Part shown: positions 57,111-64,000 of the stretch, in pieces
Layout: every line of letters starts with the position of its first letter
Numbering within the stretch: position 1 is the stretch's first letter
Assembly: GCF_015863205.1 (NCBI RefSeq)
Contig: NZ_JACBXQ010000001.1
Coordinates: 124,001 to 188,000, forward strand
DNA: 64,000 bases
DNA from: Facklamia lactis
Lineage (GTDB): Bacteria > Bacillota > Bacilli > Lactobacillales > Aerococcaceae
Direction: 5' to 3'
The notes under the pieces: generated by a model
Told to the model about the DNA's origin: nothing
Database searches by the model: none
What the model saw: the letters and a program-made list of their open reading frames with translations, nothing else
Made by a program: the position numbers and the translations under genes

Positions 57111-58958
57111 CTAGTTTGCTTCTGGGACATGATGCTGTTTAAGTAATCTTAAACCATTTAAAATGACTAAGATGGTAGATCCTTCATGAAAAATAACCCC
57201 CGCTGGTAAATCCAAGATTCCCATTAAATTCAAAATAATTAAGAGAATGATCACACCAACTGCAAACACAATGTTTTGCTTGATAATTTGATTAAGCTTA
57301 TGACTTAATTCATAAGAGTAAAATAATTTTGAGAGATCATTTTTCACAATTACGATATCTGCTGATTCCATTGCCACTGATGATCCAGATCCCATCGCAA
57401 TTCCAATATCAGCATTAGCAAGAGCAGGAGCATCGTTAATCCCATCTCCTATCATACCTACGGTTTTATGATCATTTTGTTTTTCTTTTACCAAATTAAT
57501 CTTATCTTCGGGTAAGCAAGCTGCTTGATAGCGTTTGATGCCAAGTTGTTGGGCAACATCGGCTGCAACCTTTTCATTGTCACCGGTAATGAGGTACATT
57601 TCAACACCTGACTGTTGAAAATTAGATACAGCGTGGATAGCTTGGGGGCGGATTTGATCTGCTAGAGAGAGATAGCCCAATATTTTTCGGTCATTCGCCA
57701 CAAGTATGGTAGTATAAGCTGTTTCTATTTTGTCAGTATAGTCGTGAATATTAGAAAGATTAGCAAAAATAGAAGGTTTTCCAACTCGGATGTTTCCTTT
57801 TTGAATACCAGAACCTGCTATTTCTTCTACAGGTTGATTGCGATCAATCTGACTCAAATTTAAGTGAGAGAAATGATCGACAATAGCAGTTGCGATTGGA
57901 TGCGAAGATTGTTGTTCCATAAAAACGACCTCTTCTAGAATACTGTCTTCTAATTGATAATCTACAACAGAGAATTCACCTTTTGTAAGAGTGCCTGTTT
58001 TATCAGAAAAGAGAAGATCCATGGTATTAAGGGCTTCCATAGCGGCCCCACCTTTTACTAGGACGCCATTTTTGGCACCATTTGAAATAGCACTCAGGGT
58101 TGCTGGAGTTGCCGAAGCAACTAAAGCACATGGACTTGCTACCGTTAATAGCACCATTCCTCGATAAAAAGCTTCTTGGAAGCTGTAGTTTAATAGAAAA
58201 TATAGACTTGCTATAAAGAGCGGGACAATAATAATAACGCCTAGAGCATAGCGCGATTCAAACCGTTCAATAAAGTTGGCGATTTTGGAAGGACGAGTTT
58301 GGGCTTCTTCCACCATGCGAATAATATTTGAAAAGATAGTCTCACTGCTTGTTTTGTTCACCTCTAAATGGAAGGCATCACCGAGGTTGAGGGTCCCAGC
58401 AAATACTTCTTGTCCTGAATCCTTTTCTACGGGAAGAGATTCTCCGGTTAAAGCAGCTTCGTTAATTAATACCTGACGATCGACAATACCGTCTATTGGA
58501 ATAGAAGAACCTTTGGCAACGACAACAGTATTGCCGATAACGAGCTCATCCGTAGCGATTTCAATGATCTCTCCTTCTTCATTTAGTAATTGAGCAGTAT
58601 TGGGAACTTGTCCCATTAATTCAGAAATAGCTTTACTGGATTTGTTAGTGGCGTAATCTTCTAATACTTCTGCGCCTGCAAAAATTAACAGTAGCATCGC
58701 CCCTTCTGATTCATATTGGATTAATACGGCACCTAAAGCGGATAAGATCATTAGTAAATCGACGTTTAATTTGCCATTTTGTATAGTTTCAAGCAGTGCA
58801 TCTTTAGCAGCAAAATACCCAAGAAAAATAATGGAAAGATAAAAGGCAAATTGCGAGAGTACAGGATGAAGATTTAAGAGAATAAATCCACCGATTAAAA
58901 AGACTGTCCCAACAATAAAAAATTGCCCTTCTCGACTTTTGAATAGATGTTGTAACAT
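57111..58958 (-). CDS. P1B-4-type metal-exporting ATPase
   Basis: 615 residues. Eight spans predicted, without an N-terminal metal-binding domain. LTVASPCALVASATPATL in helix 6 has SPC instead of CPC, and HEGSTILVILNGLRLL in helix 8 has the HEGST motif; together these mark the P1B-4 group (Co2+, Fe2+ or Zn2+; the PfeT/CoaT type). Phosphorylation site FSDKTGTLTKGE, nucleotide-domain HP in SSHPIATAIVDH, hinge VGMIGDGINDAPALANADIG. The NiCo riboswitch in its leader supports Co/Ni/Fe export. AGGAGG site before the ATG. Confidence 0.93.
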   Translation of the reverse strand: MLQHLFKSREGQFFIVGTVFLIGGFILLNLHPVLSQFAFYLSIIFLGYFAAKDALLETIQNGKLNVDLLMILSALGAVLIQYESEGAMLLLIFAGAEVLEDYATNKSSKAISELMGQVPNTAQLLNEEGEIIEIATDELVIGNTVVVAKGSSIPIDGIVDRQVLINEAALTGESLPVEKDSGQEVFAGTLNLGDAFHLEVNKTSSETIFSNIIRMVEEAQTRPSKIANFIERFESRYALGVIIIVPLFIASLYFLLNYSFQEAFYRGMVLLTVASPCALVASATPATLSAISNGAKNGVLVKGGAAMEALNTMDLLFSDKTGTLTKGEFSVVDYQLEDSILEEVVFMEQQSSHPIATAIVDHFSHLNLSQIDRNQPVEEIAGSGIQKGNIRVGKPSIFANLSNIHDYTDKIETAYTTILVANDRKILGYLSLADQIRPQAIHAVSNFQQSGVEMYLITGDNEKVAADVAQQLGIKRYQAACLPEDKINLVKEKQNDHKTVGMIGDGINDAPALANADIGIAMGSGSSVAMESADIVIVKNDLSKLFYSYELSHKLNQIIKQNIVFAVGVIILLIILNLMGILDLPAGVIFHEGSTILVILNGLRLLKQHHVPEAN

Positions 58959-58990
58959 GAATATTCCTCCTAAAAATTATTCGAGAAAAC

Positions 58991-59116
58991 AAAAAAAGGA
59001 GCACACCAAAGACAGATAGATAAACTACTGTCTCACAGGTGTGCTCCCACATCTCTGCTGTTCCAATATTAGGAACCCGGCTGCATGAATTAAATTCACC
59101 GCTTGTTCAGATATAT
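58991..59116 (-). ncRNA. NiCo (czcD) riboswitch with terminator
   Basis: Leader of the P1B-4 ATPase gene. On the minus strand the aptamer includes CTGAACAAGCGG, then TTCATGCAGCCGGG, a TTCC / GGAA hairpin, CAGCAGAGATGTGGGAGC. This order and the TGCAGCCGGG ... CAG ... GTGGGA core agree with the NiCo class as I remember it. The last helix overlaps an intrinsic terminator, GGAGCACACC / GGTGTGCTCC (59047-58998) followed by TTTTTTT. Metal binding would prevent termination and switch on the exporter. Confidence 0.85.
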
Positions 59117-59139
59117 TAACTTGTTTTACTCATATTTAT

Positions 59140-59168
59140 ATGATACTGTCAAAAAAATGAAAAGTCAA
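59140..59168 (-). promoter_or_regulatory. Promoter of the riboswitch-ATPase transcript
   Basis: Minus strand TTGACT (59168-59163), 17-bp spacer, TATCAT (59145-59140), about 25 bp before the aptamer. An internal TTGACA at 59152 is out of register with any good -10 box. Confidence 0.5.
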
Positions 59169-59182
59169 CTATTTTTGACAAT

Positions 59183-60028
59183 TTAAATTTTTTCAACTTG
59201 TTCAACGGTTAGAGCTGGTACAACATTTTTATTTGATACTTTAAGACCGTCCATTTTACCTGTAAGTTTTACTTGGTCTCCTGATTGAAGGTTAAAATGA
59301 TCATGATTAATAAATTTTAAGGCAACTAGTTTTGTTCGATCATTTTCATCTGCATTCAATGAGCCTAAAGCTGTTGCTCCTTCGACACCTAAGTCTTCAG
59401 TAAAGAATGAAGCAAGTTGTCCCGTTAAAGTAACCTGGCTACCTGCCATTCCATTTGGACTGTTAATTAAGTCTTCATAAGTTACCGTTTGTAAATCTTG
59501 ATTTTGTACGGGGGAAGTGCTGTTGAATGTTTGCTCTTCCATGTTCATTGTAGGATCAGTCTCATTCTCAGCTTCAACTATTTTTACGGATGAATGATCA
59601 TCTAAATCATCTTCTTGAATAGTTTCTGAATCTGTTTCAACCTCTCTTACGTCAGAATGATCATTTAAATTATCTTTATTATTTTGTTCAAATATATCTT
59701 CTTCATCCGTTTCCTTATGATGATCAAAAGTTGTAAATTTTACATCTTCTCTTGATAAGTCAGCTTGATGGTCTTCATTATGTTGCACTTTTTGAGCGGC
59801 TTGACCTTCGTTCATAATTTGAACTTCATCACTTTCTTCTTGATTTAAAGCGTTTGTTGAAGAAGCAGTACTTGCATTTACATGGCGAACACCTAAACCA
59901 TCTTCATAATGTTCATCTGTGACATGAGGAGTAATATTAGTGTCTTTATTTTTGCTTCGACTGGTGAAAAGAATTATGGCTAATATAGCAATAATAGCCA
60001 AGATTATTAAAATTGTTGTTGTATCCAT
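59183..60028 (-). CDS. Membrane-anchored protein with acidic repeats and a C-terminal OB-like domain, unknown function
   Basis: 281 residues. One N-terminal span (TILIILAIIAILAIILFTS), then about 150 residues of acidic, His-rich linker that contains a 21-residue near-repeat: NLNDHSDVREVETDSE and DLDDHSSVKIVEAENE. The C-terminal 90 residues (LINSPNGMAGSQVTLTGQLA to LTGKMDGLKVSNKNVVPAL) look like a small beta barrel resembling OB folds. The topology (short outside, large inside or the reverse) is not settled. AAAGGAG site; no clear operon partner. Confidence 0.6.
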   Translation of the reverse strand: MDTTTILIILAIIAILAIILFTSRSKNKDTNITPHVTDEHYEDGLGVRHVNASTASSTNALNQEESDEVQIMNEGQAAQKVQHNEDHQADLSREDVKFTTFDHHKETDEEDIFEQNNKDNLNDHSDVREVETDSETIQEDDLDDHSSVKIVEAENETDPTMNMEEQTFNSTSPVQNQDLQTVTYEDLINSPNGMAGSQVTLTGQLASFFTEDLGVEGATALGSLNADENDRTKLVALKFINHDHFNLQSGDQVKLTGKMDGLKVSNKNVVPALTVEQVEKI

Positions 60029-60150
60029 ACTCTATCTCTCCTTTAAATTTAGTTAATGTTATTATACCCTAGTTTAAATCGAAGCAGAAATATTTTGCAT
60101 AATCGATTTTTTAGATATAATAGATTCAATATATTAAGGAGGTAATGATA

Positions 60151-60699
60151 ATGAAAAAGGCGTTAATTCATGTGGATTATACGCATGATTTTGTTGCTGA
60201 GAACGGAGCTCTTACTGCAGGGCCTAATGCCATCGCTATTTTTGACCAGATAATGGATAAGACAAAACAATTTGTAGAAGAGGGAGAATACTTAGTCTTT
60301 GCGATTGATACTCATCAGAAGGATGACCCTTTCCATCCTGAAAGTCGCCTCTTCCCTCCACATAACTTGTTAGGGACTAAAGGTCATCAACTATATTCCG
60401 GTTTAGAAGATTATTATCAAAGCATCAAAGAGAAGGAAAATGTTTATTACCTAAATAAAACTCGTTATTCAGCTTTTGCGGGAACAGATTTGCATTTGAA
60501 ATTAAGGGAAAGAAAAATTGAAGAGCTTTATCTTTTGGGTGTTTGTACGGATATTTGTGTCTTGCATACCGCTATTGATGCCTATAATTTGGGTTATTCG
60601 ATTAAGATATTTAAGAATTGTGTGACTTCATTTAATTCACAAGGACATTTATGGGCATTAGAGCATTTCAAGAATTGCCTGGGGGCAGAGCTTCTCTAA
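60151..60699 (+). CDS. pncA: Nicotinamidase / isochorismatase-family hydrolase
   Basis: Probably converts nicotinamide to nicotinate for NAD recycling. 182 residues from ATG 60151, 8 nt after AAGGAGG; an ATG at 60145 is too close. The catalytic triad is Asp in HVDYTHDFV, Lys in LNKTRYSAFAGTDL and Cys in LGVCTDICVLHTA; metal ligands lie in FAIDTHQKDDPFHPES. The pattern fits PncA better than other cysteine hydrolases, though the family is broad. Confidence 0.85.
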   Translation: MKKALIHVDYTHDFVAENGALTAGPNAIAIFDQIMDKTKQFVEEGEYLVFAIDTHQKDDPFHPESRLFPPHNLLGTKGHQLYSGLEDYYQSIKEKENVYYLNKTRYSAFAGTDLHLKLRERKIEELYLLGVCTDICVLHTAIDAYNLGYSIKIFKNCVTSFNSQGHLWALEHFKNCLGAELL

Positions 60700-60733
60700 A
60701 AACCACTCTATTCTGTGAGAGAATCGAGTGGTT
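60697..60733 (-). terminator. Terminator between pncA and the ECF gene
   Basis: AACCACTC-ATTCT / AGAAT-GAGTGGTT hairpin with one mismatch; TTTTT on the minus side, so it ends the ECF transcript and may also serve pncA. Confidence 0.75.
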
Positions 60734-60745
60734 GAATAATTTGAA

Positions 60746-61243
60746 TTATGCTGGCTTTATCTGTGGGATCATTTTATTTAAAATGGGATAGAGTAGACTA
60801 GCCATTAAACTTCCTAGTACTCCTTGTCCAATATTCATGGGTAGCCCTACGCTAGCAGCTCCTAAATCATATAAAAGAAAGTCGGTAGCAAAGTATCCTC
60901 CTGCCATGACAATCCCTGCAATAAGTGTAGCCATCCATTTAATATGGCATTTGTGAAAAAGGTAGCCTGCTAAAAAAGCCTCTATTCCTTTGACTGCAAA
61001 TGTAAAAGGTGCATACATTGCATAGCCTGATAAAATATCTGCTAATGCAGAGCCAATTCCACCTACTCCAAATCCAATAAAGGGACCAAATAATAAAGAA
61101 GCGGTCATTAAAATCCCATCACCAATATTTAAATAGCCTTGACCATTTGGAATTGGAATTCTGACTAGCATGGTAAAAATAGTAGTAATGGCAGCAAAGA
61201 TGGCAGCTAAAACTAGACCATGCGTTCTCGAAATTTTTTTCAT
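60746..61243 (-). CDS. ECF transporter S component
   Basis: 165 residues with five or six spans. AAIFAAITTIFTMLVRIPIPNGQGYLNIGDGILMTASLLFGPFIGFGVGGIGSALADILSGY, followed by YAPFTFAVKGIEAFLAGYLFHK, is the pattern of small ECF S components of the HmpT/PdxU type (thiamine-precursor or pyridoxine-like vitamins). The energising genes are not in the window. A 9-bp inverted repeat, TACACTTTT / AAAAGTGTA (61277-61321), and a weak cre-like match (61297-61310) lie in the divergent region before it. Confidence 0.85.
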   Translation of the reverse strand: MKKISRTHGLVLAAIFAAITTIFTMLVRIPIPNGQGYLNIGDGILMTASLLFGPFIGFGVGGIGSALADILSGYAMYAPFTFAVKGIEAFLAGYLFHKCHIKWMATLIAGIVMAGGYFATDFLLYDLGAASVGLPMNIGQGVLGSLMASLLYPILNKMIPQIKPA

Positions 61244-61379
61244 TCTATCTATCCTTTCAGTATTATATTCACAATATACACTTTTTTAACTTCCTTTGAA
61301 AGCGTTATTTTGAAAAGTGTAACTCTTTCTTGTGAAGATTATGCTAAAATAAAAAGACTCTACGGAAAGGATTTATTGT

Positions 61380-61646
61380 ATGAATCATTTTTTATTAATA
61401 GCATTAGGGCTTTGGAATTTTATTGTTTTTTTAAATTATGGTTATGACAAGCGACAGGCAAAATTGCAAGCTTGGCGTTTAAGTGAAAAGCATTTATTGA
61501 CCATAACTCTCCTCTTTGGAGGGATAGGAGCTTTTTTTGCTATTCAGTTTTTTAGGCACAAAACTCAAAAATCGATTTTTCTTGCTTCTTCGCTTTTTTC
61601 TATATTAATCACTGTGGTTTTAATAGGTGTTATATATAGTAAATAA
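61380..61646 (+). CDS. DUF1294 membrane protein
   Basis: 88 residues, three spans. NFIVFLNYGYDKRQAKLQAWRLSEKHLL followed by LLFGGIGAFFAIQFFRHKTQKSIF is the DUF1294 signature. Function unknown. GGAAAGGA site. Followed by a terminator shared with the pyruvate carboxylase gene. Confidence 0.9.
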   Translation: MNHFLLIALGLWNFIVFLNYGYDKRQAKLQAWRLSEKHLLTITLLFGGIGAFFAIQFFRHKTQKSIFLASSLFSILITVVLIGVIYSK

Positions 61647-61651
61647 ATAAA

Positions 61652-61688
61652 AATAAGCTAAGACTGTGCAGTCTTAGCCTATTTTTTT
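61652..61688. terminator. Bidirectional terminator
   Basis: GCTAAGACT / AGTCTTAGC stem with AATA / TATT extension, then TTTTTTT on the plus strand and A-rich sequence at the other side. It overlaps the last bases of the carboxylase gene. Confidence 0.85.
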
Positions 61689-64000
61689 AGTTTTCGAGTT
61701 CAATTAGAAGGTCTCCCCCAGCAACTTGTGCTCCAACTTCTGCATAAATTGCCTTGATTTTTCCTTTTTTAGGCGCTTGGATTGAATTTTCCATTTTCAT
61801 TGCTTCAGTAACCAATAAAACTTGGTTTTGTTCGACGTTATCCCCCACTTTTACAGTGACTGCTGCCACTGAGCCAGGCATTGACGCAGCAATGTGATGA
61901 GGGTTTCCTTTATCAGCCTTAGGATTTACCGTCATTTTCCCTTCAAAAGAAAGGTCTGGGATCTCAGTGCGATAGTTGAGTCCATTTATTTCAAAATGTA
62001 CGGTTTTATACCCATCAGCTTTTGTTGGACCAATATTGATTAGTTCGATAACTAATGTTTTTCCTGGTTCTAATTCATAAGCAATAGTTTCATTAATCGC
62101 CATACCATAGAAAAAGATAGGCGTAGAAAGATTCCATATTAAGCCATTATTTTCAACAAAATCAATAAATTGTTGAACCACCTTCGGATAGAGGGCATAA
62201 GATAATTCTATAGTACCTGGAACCGGGACATATGAGGTTGAATTTAAATGCTTCGAAACCTTTTCAAAATCATAATCTTCTAGGAGTTCTCCCGGTCTAA
62301 TCGTATAAGCTTCCTCCTGCTTCAAAACTACTTTTTGAAGCGCTGAATTCATTCCAGCAGGCGGTTGACCAATATCTCCTCGCATAAATTCAACCACAGA
62401 TGCCGGAAAATCTAAGTGGTGACCTTGACTAATGACACTTTCTTCATCCAAATCATTTTGAACCATGAATAAGGCAAGATCTCCTACTACTTTCGAAGAA
62501 GGAGTAACTTTGGTGATGTCGCCTAATAGTTGGTTTACTCGTTTATACATATCCAAAACTTCTTCAAAGCGTTCACCTAATCCGAGTGATGAGGCTTGAA
62601 ATTGGAAGTTGGTGTACTGTCCACCTGGCATTTCATATTCGTAGACAGAAGGCCAAGGGGATTTTAATTTTGATTCAAATGGCTGATAATAGGAACGCGT
62701 AACTTTCCAATAGTCTGCTAATTTTTCATTAGCTTTTATATTGGTCAAAATTTGTCGGTCAGTTCCCTGTCTTGTCACAAATAATGAAGAAGCGTTCGGT
62801 TGACTCGTTAGTCCAGAAAAAGCTTCATTTGCGACATCGACAATATCGACCCCTGCATCTATAGCTCTAGAATACATTGCAATAGCATTGCCAGATGTAT
62901 CATGTGTATGCAAGTGAATGGGGATATTTATTTCAGATTTTAAAGCTTTAATGAGTTGGAAGGCTGCTTCAGGTTTTAGAATTCCAGACATATCTTTAAT
63001 GGCTAAGAGATGGACACCTAAAGCTTCAATTTTTTTAGCAAGCTGGACATAGTAGTCTAAAGTATATATTTGAGAGCGATTAGGATCTAAAATATCTCCG
63101 GTATAACAAATGGTTCCTTCTACTAATTTACCTGTTTCTAAAGCTGCATCGATTGAGACTTTCATAGCTTCTAGCCAATTTAAAGAATCAAAAATTCGGA
63201 AAACATCTATCCCTTGTTTGGCGGATTCATGAATGAAGCGTTGCACAACATTATCAGGATAATTCGAATAGCCAACTGCATTCGAAGCTCTGAATAACAT
63301 CTGCAATAAACTATCAGGCATTGTTTGACGGATGCGAGTTAACCGATCCCAAGGACTTTCTTTTAAGAAATTATAGGCAACATCAAAGGTGGCCCCGCCC
63401 CACATTTCAAATGAAAAATAATCGCTAAGTTCAGTATTCATATAAGCAGTAGCACCTAGCATATCAGTGGTTCTTAATCTGGTAGAAATCAGAGATTGAT
63501 GAGCATCTCGGAGGGTTGTATCTGTTAGTAGAACATTTTTTTCTTGTAAAATTTGTTCAATAACAGCAGTTGGCCCTTGGTTTTCTAATAGAGATTTAAA
63601 AGAATCTTTGCTAAGAAGCTTTGAGTATGATTTAAGTTTAATTCTCTGAGCAAAATCAGGCTTCATTTCATTTGCGATTCCTGGGAAACCGTTGACCGTC
63701 ACATTTCCGATATAATTGAGCAGTTTTGACCCTCTATCGCGAGAAGGAATAATTTCAAATAACTCTGGCCTTGTATCAATAAAGTTGGTGGAATATTCTC
63801 CAGTAATAAAATCCTCATGAAACATGATATTTTGTAGGAAAAGTAGATTAGTTTTTAAGCCTCTTACTTTTGTCTCACTTAGAGCTCTTCTCATCTTATC
63901 AATTGCGCCTTTAGGACTAGCGGAATAGGTAGAGATCTTAACGAGAAGAGAATCATAATAAGGTGATATTTTGGCTCCTGTGAAGGCGTCCCCTGCATCA
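61687..64000 (-). CDS. pyc: Pyruvate carboxylase, 5' part outside the window
   Basis: Carboxylates pyruvate to oxaloacetate with biotin and ATP. The frame is open to base 64000; residues before the ATG at 63894 read DAGDAFTGAKISPYYDSLLV, the end of the biotin carboxylase domain, so that ATG is internal. The carboxyltransferase domain (LLTDTTLRDAHQSLISTRLRT, then FEMWGGATFDVAYNFLKESPW and LHTHDTSGNAIAMY) is complete, as are the allosteric linker and the biotin carrier (VTEAMKMENSIQAPKKG with the biotinylated Lys). The full enzyme should be about 1140 residues. Biotin import via BioY fits. Confidence 0.96.
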   Translation of the reverse strand, partial: DAGDAFTGAKISPYYDSLLVKISTYSASPKGAIDKMRRALSETKVRGLKTNLLFLQNIMFHEDFITGEYSTNFIDTRPELFEIIPSRDRGSKLLNYIGNVTVNGFPGIANEMKPDFAQRIKLKSYSKLLSKDSFKSLLENQGPTAVIEQILQEKNVLLTDTTLRDAHQSLISTRLRTTDMLGATAYMNTELSDYFSFEMWGGATFDVAYNFLKESPWDRLTRIRQTMPDSLLQMLFRASNAVGYSNYPDNVVQRFIHESAKQGIDVFRIFDSLNWLEAMKVSIDAALETGKLVEGTICYTGDILDPNRSQIYTLDYYVQLAKKIEALGVHLLAIKDMSGILKPEAAFQLIKALKSEINIPIHLHTHDTSGNAIAMYSRAIDAGVDIVDVANEAFSGLTSQPNASSLFVTRQGTDRQILTNIKANEKLADYWKVTRSYYQPFESKLKSPWPSVYEYEMPGGQYTNFQFQASSLGLGERFEEVLDMYKRVNQLLGDITKVTPSSKVVGDLALFMVQNDLDEESVISQGHHLDFPASVVEFMRGDIGQPPAGMNSALQKVVLKQEEAYTIRPGELLEDYDFEKVSKHLNSTSYVPVPGTIELSYALYPKVVQQFIDFVENNGLIWNLSTPIFFYGMAINETIAYELEPGKTLVIELINIGPTKADGYKTVHFEINGLNYRTEIPDLSFEGKMTVNPKADKGNPHHIAASMPGSVAAVTVKVGDNVEQNQVLLVTEAMKMENSIQAPKKGKIKAIYAEVGAQVAGGDLLIELEN

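Noticed and set aside
61220-61447. 75-residue forward ORF over the ECF start and DUF1294 start
   Set aside because: No ribosome site and low-complexity composition; the two genes it overlaps have clear family matches.

Overview
The window reads as chromosome of a low-GC Gram-positive bacterium, most likely of the order Lactobacillales (Aerococcaceae or Carnobacteriaceae would fit). The reasons are AT-rich sequence, strong AGGAGG-type ribosome binding sites, frequent TTG and GTG starts, many short hairpin terminators with U tracts, an LCP wall protein, a BrnQ carrier, a BmrCD/LmrCD-type ABC pair, a BioY biotin importer and a pyruvate carboxylase. I cannot name the species. Genes run off both ends: a glycosyltransferase at the left and pyruvate carboxylase at the right. 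No rRNA, tRNA, CRISPR array or intact mobile element was recognised.

Layout. 1-6764 is the tail of an exopolysaccharide or capsule region: GT4 glycosyltransferase, sugar epimerase, an anchored beta-helix protein with a small secreted partner, then a gene-poor gap holding a decayed IS3-like fragment and an orphan Fur-like palindrome, then a membrane CapD/WbpM-type dehydratase. 7051-11432 carries two unknown membrane proteins, an MtaA/CmuA-type protein and UDP-glucose dehydrogenase. 11512-17710 is a complete eight-gene F1Fo ATP synthase operon whose delta subunit lacks the usual N-terminal domain. 17955-19713 is a tandem galU pair. Together ugd, galU and the LCP gene at 19906 make and attach UDP-sugar-derived wall polymers.

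19906-32492 is mostly housekeeping and small accessory genes (pseudouridine synthase, TraX-like, ThrE-like, BrnQ, two DUF1801 proteins, DUF2207, phosphoesterase, nucleoside phosphorylase, DUF2785, FlaR-like kinase). 32595-34831 pairs a dimethylarginine-hydrolase-type enzyme with an arginine/ornithine-type antiporter behind a promoter that overlaps a palindrome. 35000-40342 holds TrmO, CapA, a GNAT enzyme, DUF1846 and a cation/proton antiporter.

40402-45292 is a compact operon of formylglycine-generating enzyme, DUF202 protein, SulP transporter and cytosolic Cys-type sulfatase: an enzyme, its activator and a possible sulfate carrier in one transcript. 45387-45985 is bioY behind a BirA-type operator, which suits the biotin-dependent pyruvate carboxylase at the right end. 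46025-52314 includes an M42 aminopeptidase with a probable cre site, an HAD phosphatase, a luciferase-like oxidoreductase and a glutathione-dependent formaldehyde detoxification pair. 53467-57001 encodes a heterodimeric ABC exporter. 57111-59168 is a P1B-4 metal-exporting ATPase behind a NiCo (czcD) riboswitch with its own terminator. The end of the window holds a nicotinamidase, an ECF vitamin-type S component and pyruvate carboxylase.
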